Assembly (NCBI GenBank): GCA_033297205.1
Contig: MU859275.1
Location: forward strand, 1 to 57,579
Direction: 5' to 3'
DNA: 57,579 bases
DNA from: Pseudoneurospora amorphoporcata
Lineage: Eukaryota; Ascomycota; Sordariomycetes; Sordariales; Sordariaceae
In this document: positions 1-11,507 of the stretch, in pieces
Layout of the letters: every line of letters begins with the position of its first letter
Position numbering within the stretch: position 1 is the first letter of the stretch
Program-made: the position numbers and the translations under genes
The notes under the pieces: model-generated
Told to the model about the DNA's origin: nothing
Database searches by the model: none
Seen by the model: the letters and a program-made list of their open reading frames with translations, nothing else

Positions 1-3000
1 CTTATGTACCTATGCCACGCCGTCGTCGCAGGCACGACTTATTATCTAGTATTGGTAGAACGTAGTCGAAAAATTCATCATCATCATCATCATCGCTGGG
101 CTTGGAATCGATTAATGAAGATTACTTGTACCTTTCGCCCGCTGTCTCTCTTGGCGCCAAGTCATCAGTCCACCCCGAGTCACTCCTCTTCAGTCTTTTC
201 AACACAACTTCACGAAAAGTCACTGCATCCAAAAACCGACTTCACCAGTATATTCAGCGGGCCCAACAGGGGGCTTTTGGCTCGGGTTAGCCATATATCG
301 GGTTGTGGTGAGATTGACCAAAAAGGTACCAGTGATTCTTACATTACTGCCTGCTTTTGCTGATCCGGATGTTCGCTCCTCGCCCGGGGGTTGACCCTCG
401 TCTCCTCGGTCCATCTTCCTCCTTTATTTCCTTGCTCGCTCGGCGCAACTCTGACGAGACTGTGCAGGGCACTGAGTGGACGTTCCCTTGGGAAGAAAGA
501 CGACGGCAGTGACCAAAGTCAGTCTGCCCGTGGTCAGGAACGACCGAAAACCACGGCTAATCATGAGCATCAGGAAGCATGCCATTCGCCAAAAGGCCGC
601 TCCAGCCTCCCGCTTCTTTCCTAGATCACTCCAGTTTACTCCACACTAATAAGAAACATGACAGCTGCATCCAGGCACAACCCTGCTGAGAAAGCCGCTT
701 CCGCTTCGCACCTTCTTATTCTTCGCGCTTGGACGGGTGGATGGAAGGGGAGACCCGCAAAGTGGGAGTGGTAGGTACACGACCGTGACTGCAGTGCATA
801 GAGCATATATCCTTGTTCTTTCCTTGTTTCCATTGTTTCCATTGTTTCGTCACTTGTGTCAGTGGTATGTATCGAAAGAAAAGACGTGCCTGTTTATTGT
901 TTGGCATCTGTGGATCTTGCCTTGGGATTTGCTCGTTTTGCCGGTATGATTTGAAGAACCCCTTAGAAGTGGTATATCTGGGAATGTCAGATGTTGTATC
1001 GAGATGGCTTAGAAGCTGATAATAGAGAGGAGTCAGAGGAGTGATGTTGTCGTAGGTAGGCGGTTTCCATCGTCCGTATCCTAATAAGTATCGTACTTAC
1101 GATACCTATAATACCATTGTTACCATACACCGCATCGCTATCTTACCACCATCCACCGCTTTCCATTCAAGCATCTTTTTGACAGCCGTGACTCGCAAGG
1201 GGCTTCCTGGGGCAGGGACGAGGGACGAGGAACGGAAACCTCTTGTGACCAGGGAAGGTGCGGATGGACAGAGTTTGACTCTACGACCGACATTTTTGGG
1301 TGAGGTGGCCATGATACTGTCGCAGTCCCTCCTTCTCGGTGTGAAGTGGAATATGGGCGGGCGCTGTGGTCACTTCCTGACACCAGGCCAGTCAAGGGAA
1401 GTCAGACTTCACAACCCCAATCCTCTCCCAATTCCCGCACTCGACCACACACGGCTGCCCACCTCTCTGCTCCGCGCTTGTCGCCCAAGTTGCATGTTGC
1501 GGGTTGTGCATGACTCGTACGCCCGCCGAGCTCGCTCGCTTCCAGCTCTGGTGCTTCTTTTTTGTCGCATTCTCTGCCGTGGTTACCACCCCCCAACCTT
1601 GGCTGTCACGTTCACCACCAGGCTGAGTGACGGGAGGGTAGAGGTATGTACAACATCAAGGCGTTCGCGTGGCGAGATTGCTGACTGCTGGGAGATCGTC
1701 GGGACCCTCTCTTCAGTTTCCCCTGGCCTGCTCAGTTGCTGGTCAATTTGGGGGTTTTAGGACTTTTGGGTGTTGTCACTCGTCAGTCCGTCTGTCAATT
1801 CTGTGCACCGCCGTCGTGCCGTGGTGGAAGCACGGCTGACACCAAGCAATAGGTATGCTAGCGTGGTGGGCACTGGGGTAAGCGGAGACGTGGTAGCCTC
1901 GTGGGCACTGGGGTAGGCGGAGACGTGGTAGCCTGATTGGTACCTAGCTCGGCAACGTCGTTGGCTGGGTCCGTCAACATCGGCGACCTTCGCGTTGTTT
2001 AGGCGTTTTAGGACTGGCCGAACACTGGACAGAGGGAACGGGCCGGGGTTCCAAGACTGAGGTGAAGGCCCGGGGCGGCGCATGTTTCTTCTTCCTGGGG
2101 AGTCCAGGGATCCCTACTGTAAGTGCTGTTGCTGTCAGTGTCGAGCGCTCGAACACGTCGAGAGCGCCGGGGCCATTTGCTCCATCCCTTTGCCCTGGTC
2201 TCATGTCTCATGCTGGCTGACCCCGGTTCATCAGATAACCTTCCAAGTCCCTCGCCAAGGCCCTGTTCGAGACCTCGGCGGTCAGTGGAGAACCATGGCC
2301 CAAGCAGAAGCGCCATTTCGTCCTTCGGTCATTGGTTCCGTTCGTCTTCGGATTGCATCCATGGTTCACCGAACTGAGCCAGTCGCAACGACCGGTTAGC
2401 TGTCAGCTGCGGAAAGAACCGAGCTCGAGGAGACATCGACGCGACAACCAACAGGTATCGCGCAGAGAAAAATGGGAGAGGAAACAATGAGAGCATAAAA
2501 GGGAAACGACAGAGATCCATGTCCAACCAGTATGTCATTTCCCATCCCCACACGCCCACATGAGTGTGGAGGGAGATTTCGGGCCAGGACATCTGAAAAC
2601 GGTTCACACTTCCGCACCTGAGCCCTGTTCATACCCACTGGTGCAGGAAATACTGACAGGGAGACAGGGTAGCACATTGGCTGCGTAAGGGTATCTTTGC
2701 AAGATCTTGGCGCCTGTCACTTGTCAAACATGACAGCCAGCAGACGCAATCAATCATCAGTGGGAGAACCTGTCATCTCTTGCCTCTTGTGCCTCCCAAT
2801 ACCCATGTTCACACCCACTGAACAAACCATCAACCCGTTAGCTGTCTGTAACTTGCACCTATGAGTCGAGGATCAGCCAAGGTAACCTTGATTACGTCCC
2901 CGACGTCTACCAAGTCAAGTAATTTTTGCTTGGTATAGCTTCCTTCCCACAAATATAACCTCTGCTGTAGGTACTGATGCGAATGCGACGGCATCCATCA

Positions 3001-6000
3001 CAAAGGATAGCACCTCCATATTGGATGACGAACCCATAGTACGATTAGCAACCCCCCTTCCCTGTATCATTATCGGTCAGAGGCACGTCAAGTGCCTTAT
3101 TAGGGCAAGTAGCACGCAGTGGACTGCTCGCAGGGTCGTAACGTCCCGCTCGCTAGGCCATGCGATGCTAGATATCCGCCTGTCGGTAGTAAGACGTATA
3201 CCGGTACCAATACTAGTGCGTTCGTACGGAGCATCCCGTACTGTACCTGCTCGTACTGGTACGTATTACTACTCCCCGGGTATCATAACCTGACGTGTGA
3301 CCTTTTCCGTCCCTGCGGTTACCGTCATCATCTTTTATGGAAGCGAGACCCGTAACCCAGTTTCAGAAACAAGTCCAAAACATTATATCGCTGATATACC
3401 TACCTGATGCGGAATCACTTTAGTCAGAACGAAACGTATAAATGTCTGGTTGGAAACAATACACACACCGTCAAACATGTGGTTCACCCAATTGGGCTGC
3501 CTAGCGGAAAAGGTAACCAAATCAAGATCAAACAACAAAACAGCATGTTCGATAAACCTTTAACGTTACATCCTCAAGTTGTTTCAATCATAGTTTGGGC
3601 TTACACCTGGCTAGACTTTAGTCGATATTGAAGGTATACAGTCTACTGTTGCTTGCCAGCTTGCGTTCGCATCAGGTCAAGCATCCTTTACCACTATGCT
3701 CACTCCTCCCATTATCACGTTAACGGTCATGGATTTTCTAGGTAGCATCCCCTAAGGATTGGAAACAACGGCTTTATATATTCTTGTTTGCCATGATAAT
3801 AGGCCAAGGACAAGGTAAGCTTATAGGCTGCGGCCAGGCAGTAGAGCACGACTAATACTGATTCGCATTCCAGCGCTCGTAGGTCAACGATCGTTGGTCA
3901 TCAACTATCGCCCCTTAACAATCTCCCTAATATTAAATTAAAGTATAAAGCTAAGCCATTCTCAGTCTAGAAAGCACTTCGTTGTTCAGTACGGCATAAC
4001 GTGAGCTACCATACTCTAGATAACAACCAGCCAGAAACCGAAAACTCACGCGCGCAATCATGGACATCGATCTGTTCTTACCATGTTGACCTAGACGCCG
4101 AAAATCTTTGGGAACAACTATGGCGGACCTGGCACACGGGGAAAAGGGGTGATGGGCAGGTTGTCAGTGAGCGAGTGTATACGGTGATTGCCGTGTCATT
4201 CCAACAAGGGCTTGAACATCGACCCCCAGCCCGAAGCCGAGCCCAGAATGTCCAAAGCAATTTACGTTAAAAAGCTGATATGGAAAACTGCATGCAAGCC
4301 GTTGGCGCCTCACCACAGGTATGTGAAAGATGGCAGATATGGAAGATAGGCAAGCAAGGCAGGTCCAGATCTCCGAGTGTCCGACAGCACCGTTCGTGTG
4401 ACTGACACATCAATGACAGACTGTCACGAAACGCTTTCCCTTTGGGACGCACAAGATTTACAAATGGGGGCCAGTCCAGCTATCCTTCGACGACGAACAC
4501 ACATAAGCTTCCATGGCTCGTCGGGGGGACAAGGCTTCTTACCTGTGTGCCTGTGTAGCATCGTATAATCTGCAAACCGACGTTGAACAAGCCAAGACAG
4601 CGAGAGCTGTTTGGGAACGGTTCCTCCGACATGGAATCATCCCAACGGTTCTCTGCGCTTGGGACACAAAAGGGTGGACAAGACGGATCCTTGTGTGCAC
4701 TTGAAGGGGAGAAATCGTCTGGTCAGGGTACGGGCTTGGTCTGTGGACTCCCAGAGTCCAAAATCTTGTATCGACCAGGAAGGCGGTCGCGGTTGCATTC
4801 GTGTCAGGACGGAAGAGAGCGCCGCATGTCTCTTGTGTCACTTTTGCTCCAACTGATTGCTCTATGTTTAGTACACGCGGCTAACCGTTTTGTAACCAGG
4901 AAAGAAGAACGGAACGTCTTTGAAGACTGGACCTGGTCAGTTTCGCAACCAGGGAGTCAGTCGTACACCGTTCCAACAAGGCGATTTCTGCTCAGAAGCT
5001 ACGTTTCTTTGTGGTACTTGCCCAGCATGGACCCGGTTCACTAAACTTGACAACGTGTGTCGACCGCAAATTTGAATTGGAACTCCGACAAGAAAATACT
5101 GTGTTCCCGCGACGTTGGGTCGCTCTGACATACAACACAGTATTTGCATGCGCCGTGCCCTCCGTCAGGGCTCCTGGAGGTTGGTTGGTCGGGTAATGTA
5201 CTCGACTACGAAACGGAGCGTTTCAGTCTCCATACTCCGGATAGAGAGACTGTGTGTACACAGCACATTTCCCTCTCTGTTTGGTTGACTGGACGCTTCA
5301 CGTCCACTTGATATCATGTCATGATGGCGGCCTTGACAGCAGCACTCGATTCAGAAACCCCTGCAGCTTCGGGGTTTTCCTATGGCGATCTTCGGAAGCG
5401 GGATTGACCCACCTATTGTCATTGCCCTTTCCTCCTCCAGCATGGTTGACCTGTCTTCTGTTTCTGCCATTGGCATACCTCAACCAATGTAATTCTCATT
5501 TTCGTCCACTTTCCCTTTCCACTCCTCGGCATGTTGGGAGGCGGCCACTTTTTAGGACCTACTTTGCGTGGGGGGCAACATTGGCAGCATGCCTTATTCC
5601 CGAACGGAAGCAACGAAAGGGCTTCCATTCAATCTCACCTCGCCTTCCAGCGTGGAGATGAAAATCTTCCGAAAAAAGCTGGTAGCTTTCTTGATGAGTC
5701 GGATCACGGATCATTTTCTCTTCTCCCATTTGACCTGGCACGCATCACTAGCGGCAACGCCAACACATGGGGTGACGGAATGAACCAAGCAAACAAAACC
5801 GTTGCTGAGCCTCCATGCAGAAACCAACCATATCTCGATCCCGCGATCCCGCGATCCCACCCACAGAAACATACATGCCTGACGGGCCTTCGGTGGGCGA
5901 ACCATTTAGAACCTCTTTTCTGTATGTGTGGATGCCTGGCATATCCACCCCCCTTGCCTGTCACTGGGTACGCCATCGTGGGTATCGACAGATGCTTTAC

Positions 6001-9000
6001 GGGTCTCTGCCGCTAGAGGGACTTCGTGTTTCCTTTTCACGAAAATGTACAAGGACGAATCCGGATTGATTTGCTTAGGGAGAAAGACATACCTCCGACA
6101 TCTTGTGTGTGTGGCGCTGCTGTTTTCATGCTGTTTCTGGTGAAGCTATGGTGTCGGCCACTCGAAGCCTACAGTACAGGGTCAGGGAGGGCAGTTCCGC
6201 AATGAGTTATTATCGTGCTAAGTGCTGTTTGTCGCCAGGCGGTTCATTCTCGATCGCGGTTTTGAGAACTGAGGCTTCCATGGCTGCTGTCTCCCTCGTT
6301 CGACTTCTCGACCGTATCGTTCGTGGCCATCATGAGTACGGGATCATGGATGCCACTGCAGGAACCCAGCTTGCCGCCGAGCTTTGGAGGCTGTGTGTTC
6401 ACCGCCAATTCAGTGTGCTCGTGGACGGATGACGTTTAGTGGGCAGCTGGGAGCGCTTCAACAAATGGCCGGCAAAAGTCTTGCACAGTCTGGCTCGCAT
6501 ACGGGACCGGGTACAAGAAGTGCGTATACAAGGCATCGGAGATCTCCCGCATCATAGGCATGCTGACGATCGTGCGACGTGAAGGGGGTGTGCTGGCACG
6601 TCAAAGATGTGGATGTCAGATTCACAACAGCTCACCCGTCTTCTGGCAAAGCTGGAGAAGGGTTCTCGACGAACAAACGAAGGAAGCCTGCTACTGGTAG
6701 TAGAGGTGGCGGCGGCGGCCACGAGCCTTGCTGTGTTACTGTCACCGTTCTCACTGTCACTCCTGCAGTGTCAGCTTTCTGTGTATGTGTCCGGCGGACT
6801 ACTTCTTGGTTGGTGAGAAGACGACAGCGAGGACCATGACCAGTGGTGGTCCGGGCTGGCTGGGTTGTCTGTCTGCCTTGTTCCTCGATCTGATCCAATT
6901 TTTCCTGCGAGTGTCGTGTTCTTCGGAGATCTTTGACACTCACGGCTGCAGCAGACATCATGACAGGCCGATGGGACGAACAGAGGATACTCCCGCGCCA
7001 GTATAGAAGCGTCTCTTTGAGGAGATAAAGGGGCGGTCTCATTAAATCGGCTCGCATGCCAGTTCGATGGCTGGTATCGTTGCCGCGATCCTTCACGACG
7101 TCGCAAAGATGGGAAGCCCCAGCGACCATGCTGCCTTCTTCATACAATATCCCGCCGTCTGATTTATGCCATTATGGTTCCTCTAGTATTACCGTGCTCA
7201 GCTCGGCGAAACAGAGAGCAAACACACATTCCAATTGAGTTCCGTCCCTAACCGGGGAATTAAGATTGCTTGGCTTGTCGAACAGTGGGCGGGGGACGGG
7301 CAACTGTAAAGAGTCCCTGGGGGTCATTCGGTTCCGAGACTGGTGAACCACCTCCGTTTTCCTTCTTGGCTGGATTGTCTCTTCTTCAACAACCTTTTCC
7401 GCACCCCGGCCCCGTGCATCCGTCCACCCGGGGGTTGCTTCATGGGTTTGTTACAGACATCCAGCGCCCTGGGGCCTGTTTTGGTTGGCCCATTTAGAGA
7501 GTTAGGACATTGCCTATTGGATGAAATGAGGGCTAATTCGACGTTTTGGAGTTATCCCGCTGGCGACTGAGGAGCTTTAAGTCGTGATTATTCACACAAG
7601 ATGAGGAAGAAATGTGTCCGTTTCCTTTCAGGGGCCCCGAGGCGCCGAGATACGTTCTTAACGACAAATGCTCAATCATCTTTGGCACTCATCTCATTTA
7701 GGTACGTTTCAATCCATCACCCCCGACCTACCTGGTTCGTGTCGGTTCTTATGTAGCTTTAAGCACACCTGAAGGGGGTAATTTTGAGTGAGGTTGGTCC
7801 CTACCTGAACGCTGGTAAGGTACGTAATTGCAATCTGGACGGTGCCCGCTCCGGATGCTATCTCACTTGCTTCAGGTCTAATTGCTGTTTGGCGTTTGAT
7901 AGCCAGGCAGGCTGAGAGGCCTGACAGTGCCCTGCCAAATTGTCGGAAACAGGTCCGGCTGGGCAAAGGCGAATGAAAATCGGATAGTGAGAAGAGAGTG
8001 ATTTCTCATTTTTCTGGGATTTCCTGCAGCCTTGCGAGGAAAGTCAGGCCCGCCGCACCAGCGCACATTCCGTGGGTGAGAACGAAGGGGCCAGAAGAGG
8101 CACATCCATGGTCCATGGCACCTTCGCGTGTTATTCGACCTCGAACGTTGGTGGAGGGCTGTAACCGCAATGTCGAAAGTAAAGTCACCAAAGGTTCGTT
8201 CGCCAAGAGACAGCCGTATCCTGATAGCAAACTTTCCCCCGAGCCGGCGGCGACCGATGAAGTCCGATCGTCCCCTCCATCACCGAAGTCTTCTCATTTT
8301 CCGGTTGAGTGGACTGGAAGAATTACGAACGAGAACCACATCAGCTTAGGTCAATCAAGTTTCTGCCGTTGACGCCGTGATCAAGTACGTTGCCAGCGAC
8401 GTTTGATTGAGTCTGCGGTGGCTGTCGGGTCTGCCGTGTGCCCAGATCCGTCAAGTATTTGTCGTGATGGAATCAGCCAAACAGCGCCGGTCAGTACTAT
8501 AAGAATATTCCAACGCATTTCTACCACGGGAAAGGGAAAACTCGGATACTCATCGACTTTTAAAATTGCGGGGGCTTGAGCTGGACTTCAACCCATGGGT
8601 TCTGGGTGATTGTTAAGACGTTCATTCCACGGAATGCCGCTGCCATATAAAAGCTCGATAGACAAGTTGGACAGGGTGCGGGACGGCACGCCGGCGGCAT
8701 CTCCCCTCGGCGATTCACGCGTGCACAGCATAGCCTTCCCGGCCGAAGCTGTGACGTGTTTGGCCTTTGGAAACCATTTCTCTCTCTGTAAATCTCGGTC
8801 TTGGGTCTGCGGGCGCCTGTATGATGAAGGGTATCCATGAGACGCGGCAAGAATGTGTTATTGTTATCGGTGGGTGGACAGAGGCATGTTGCGGGGAAAG
8901 GAAGGTCCCAAATATATCAAAGATGTCGGGGGCTTGCAGCGTTCATTCAGGGTCTTTTTTAAGTTGTAGGAGTTGCATCAACCGTCCACGCCGTATCATA

Positions 9001-9977
9001 GGTACCTAATCCATCATACATATGGGTGACCGGTAAGGTATGTCGGGTGGTAGCAACGGTCGTTGACATGTGAGGGGAAAGGTCAAGATGCAATTTGCTC
9101 CTTGGGAGACCGGGACGTGGGTACCTAGGTAGACTTTGTACGTAGCGCCCTGCTTGGTACGTACCGACCCAGATAATGTACATAGGTACCACTGTACCTT
9201 GGGCCGTGCTCGCTTGCCCCTTGTCCGGTAGGTGCATGCACCGGCGTTGACATCTCAGCCAAACCATGCGCGCCATGATACGTAATTACTTGTATTACGA
9301 CACCCTGGCAAGACAGTACGAACACGTTACGATACCATACCATAAGTCTTCCACATAGCACTTGAGAGAGAAGGAGAGAGGTTGCGTGATGCCGAGGCGA
9401 CAGTGTTGGGGCCCTGTCCATGTCGTCCGTCTATTGTCCACAAAACCATCCCCGGCTTTCACCTTTTTTTTTCCTCCTTCGTTCGTTATGAGCCGTGGGT
9501 TCGACATGCCGGGGGACTCCTGACAACGGGCCTACTGGGCGCCTTCCGTCCAGAGATACATACTACATACGAAGACCATTGCAGCCGCCTCCATTTCTCG
9601 AAAAGACGCAACATCCGTGGTAACCACCAAAGAGAGCCTTAGTAGGAAATCGCAGGACACCACTCCCGAATAACACATCAAAGGCAACTGAACAGAGACA
9701 CAACTTCCCTTGCAATCCAGAGGCGTCCTGCAACAAGTGGTGCATCCAACATATCTGCACATAATCTCGGACAACACCTTTAAATCAGCAGAGGCCGCGT
9801 CTTCCAGCTTCGAGACGTACGTTCTAATAGGTATCTACGCCGTCCGAACTCGACATATCAGCACCAGCACACACACACACATATTAACAACTCCGAATGT
9901 CTTCTGGTTTGTTGTGCATTTTCGTGTCATTCAGATACTTGAAATTCCGACGCAGTTGATGCGGTGACAACTATCAA
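1..9977. other. Gene-free region upstream of the homeobox gene
   Basis: No reading frame here has recognisable domains, sustained coding character or a convincing intron-exon structure. The longest open frame, about 193 codons from 1,179, reads as low-information sequence with no motif I know. The stretch holds a 35-bp tandem duplication (1,866-1,934), a three-copy run of an 8-base GATCCCGC unit near 5,840 and many short GGTACC/TAGGTAC-type words around 9,000-9,300. It is probably the distal upstream region of the developmental regulator that follows, possibly with unannotated non-coding transcripts. Confidence 0.5.
1866..1934. repeat. 35-bp tandem duplication, two copies
   Basis: Two head-to-tail units begin at 1,866 and 1,901, each starting GTGGGCACTGGGGTA and ending GTGGTAGCCT. 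They differ at one A/G position about 15 bases in. It looks like a recent local tandem duplication in intergenic DNA. No function is apparent. Confidence 0.9.
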
Positions 9978-10015
9978 CCAATATCCAGCTTCTTTTTTTT
10001 CCATCTTATAAAATA
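9978..10015 (+). promoter_or_regulatory. CCAAT and TATA elements of the homeobox gene
   Basis: A CCAAT pentamer at 9,978-9,982 is followed by a T-rich tract and a TTATAAAATA box at 10,006-10,015. The spacing, and the pyrimidine- and CA-rich leader between here and the start codon at 10,262, fit a fungal core promoter with transcription starting near 10,040. The exact start site is inferred. Confidence 0.5.
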
Positions 10016-10133
10016 CCCATACCCGGCAGCAAAACCTGGGCCCTTTTCCTCCATTCCTCATCGCTTTTCACTCTGCCATATTGTCCTACAAGTACACTTG
10101 GATCCGCTCTTCGATCAACATCAAAGACCAAAG

Positions 10134-10190
10134 GTAATGTGTTCTGACAACAACGGCCAAGATAAATAAAGCTGACAACCCGAGTGTTAG
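10134..10190 (+). other. Probable 5'-UTR intron of the homeobox gene, containing a uORF
   Basis: A GTAATGT donor at 10,134, a GCTGAC branch-like site at 10,171-10,176 and a TTAG acceptor ending at 10,190 define a 57-bp intron of normal fungal size. An ATG at 10,137 opens a 10-codon upstream frame that stops with TAA at 10,169, entirely inside the intron. Splicing would remove it; retention would put it ahead of the main start. The intron is predicted from signals only. Confidence 0.5.
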
Positions 10191-10261
10191 CACACGCTGG
10201 CTTCTTTGCCACTTGTCGTCCGTCACTCACAGAGAACACGGCATTTCTTACTTCAGACAAG

Positions 10262-11507
10262 ATGGCAACTTCATTCTTTCATCCACCGCACCATCAGGCC
10301 CAGAACATGCATGGCTTGAACATGAGTAGTTCACAGAGCGACCCGCGGTCGCTTCCGTCTCCCGGTTCGGCACTGCCGCCCATCCGGTCCGTTATTCCGG
10401 ATTTTGATAATCTGGACCGCCGGCAATCTCAGACACACAAGGAGAGCATCGATGGTGGAAACTCCCACGGATACACCACGGATGGTCTGCCAACCACGGG
10501 CTCCAGCTCCAGCATCAGCATCTTGGCGCAACATAGTCATGGCCACCAAGAGCCCAGATCACGAACCTACCCCAGTGGCCCGCTTCCTCGTCCGCCTCTT
10601 CCGGACGCTTTTGCTCAATATAACGGTCATCATCAACACGGCGAGCCACAGCGTGGCTACACCCAGTATGGTCAACACCAGCCCGTGCACCGCCAGGATA
10701 CCTACCCTCCTCACGGTTATCCCCAAGATTCATACTACTCCCTACCGGAACACCGTCATGGGGTCTACCCTCAACCCGGACCCCAGCAGAACCACTACGA
10801 GCAGCGTGCCCGCAGCGAGCGCGCGCGCTATCCTCATCCATGGGGGAGCCAATCTGATTCTGCGGTAAGCCCTCGGGGCGGCGATGGGGGCAAGAATAAG
10901 CGACGTGGCAATCTTCCCAAGGAGGTGACGGAGAAGTTGTACGCTTGGTTGTACGGTCATCTAAATCATCCTTATCCGACCGAGGATGAGAAACAAAAGA
11001 TGATGAGAGAGACCAATATGCAGATGAGTAAGTTACAATCAGAGAGCAAGTTGTCTACCTACCTCTTTTTACTAACCCTGTTTTTCCTTTTCAGATCAAA
11101 TTTCGAACTGGTTCATCAACGCCCGTCGCCGCAAAGTTCCGCTCCTCATCGAACAGGCAAAGGCCGAGACCGAGGCCGCGAAGCATTATCGTCCCAACTC
11201 ATCACCCATCGCCCGCCGAACTCGACCAGTTTCGGTTTCCCATACGAGACACTATAGCCGCTCGGGCCCAGGCCGTGGCGTGCCCAGCCGCCGCAGCCGC
11301 AGCGCCAGTGCTGAGCCGTCGATCAGCAACCTTCTCAACAATCCGGAATCTGAGGGGGACGTCCGACCACCGCAGTATGCGGTTCCCATGAGCGACAGCG
11401 GCGTGCTTGATTACAGCAGCCGCGAGAGCTCTGAGTCGTATGAGATGGATCCTCGTTATCAGAGCTACGGGCATGGGCATGGGCATGGGCACCATGCAAG
11501 CATTTAA
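10262..11507 (+). CDS. bek-1: TALE-class homeodomain transcription factor (BEK-1-like)
   Basis: Nuclear DNA-binding regulator of 392 residues in two exons, 10,262-11,027 and 11,095-11,507, joined across a 67-bp intron with a GTAAGT donor and a TTTTCAG acceptor. Residues 1-205 are low-complexity, rich in His, Pro, Ser and Gln. The homeodomain spans roughly 211-275. Its helix 3 reads NQISNWFINARRR, with the intron falling inside the first Asn codon. The insert between helices 1 and 2 (LNHPYPTEDEK) has the PYP signature of the TALE superclass (KNOX/PBX/Cup9-like). The C-terminus is Arg/Ser-rich and ends in a Gly-His repeat. The start ATG has a favourable context. The symbol rests on my memory that N. 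crassa bek-1, needed for perithecial beak formation, lies close to pacc-1; class assignment is much surer than the symbol. Confidence 0.85.

Noticed and set aside
1179..1760. 193-codon open frame on the plus strand
   Set aside because: No domain, no promoter or splice context, and composition like its out-of-frame shadows. Treated as chance.
5355..5377. Perfect 7-bp hairpin (AAACCCC / GGGGTTT)
   Set aside because: Isolated, in gene-free DNA and not followed by a T-run or adjacent gene; expected by chance at this scale.
5531..6016. 161-codon plus-strand frame
   Set aside because: Overlapped by equally long frames on the other strand, no recognisable motif, no fungal start context.
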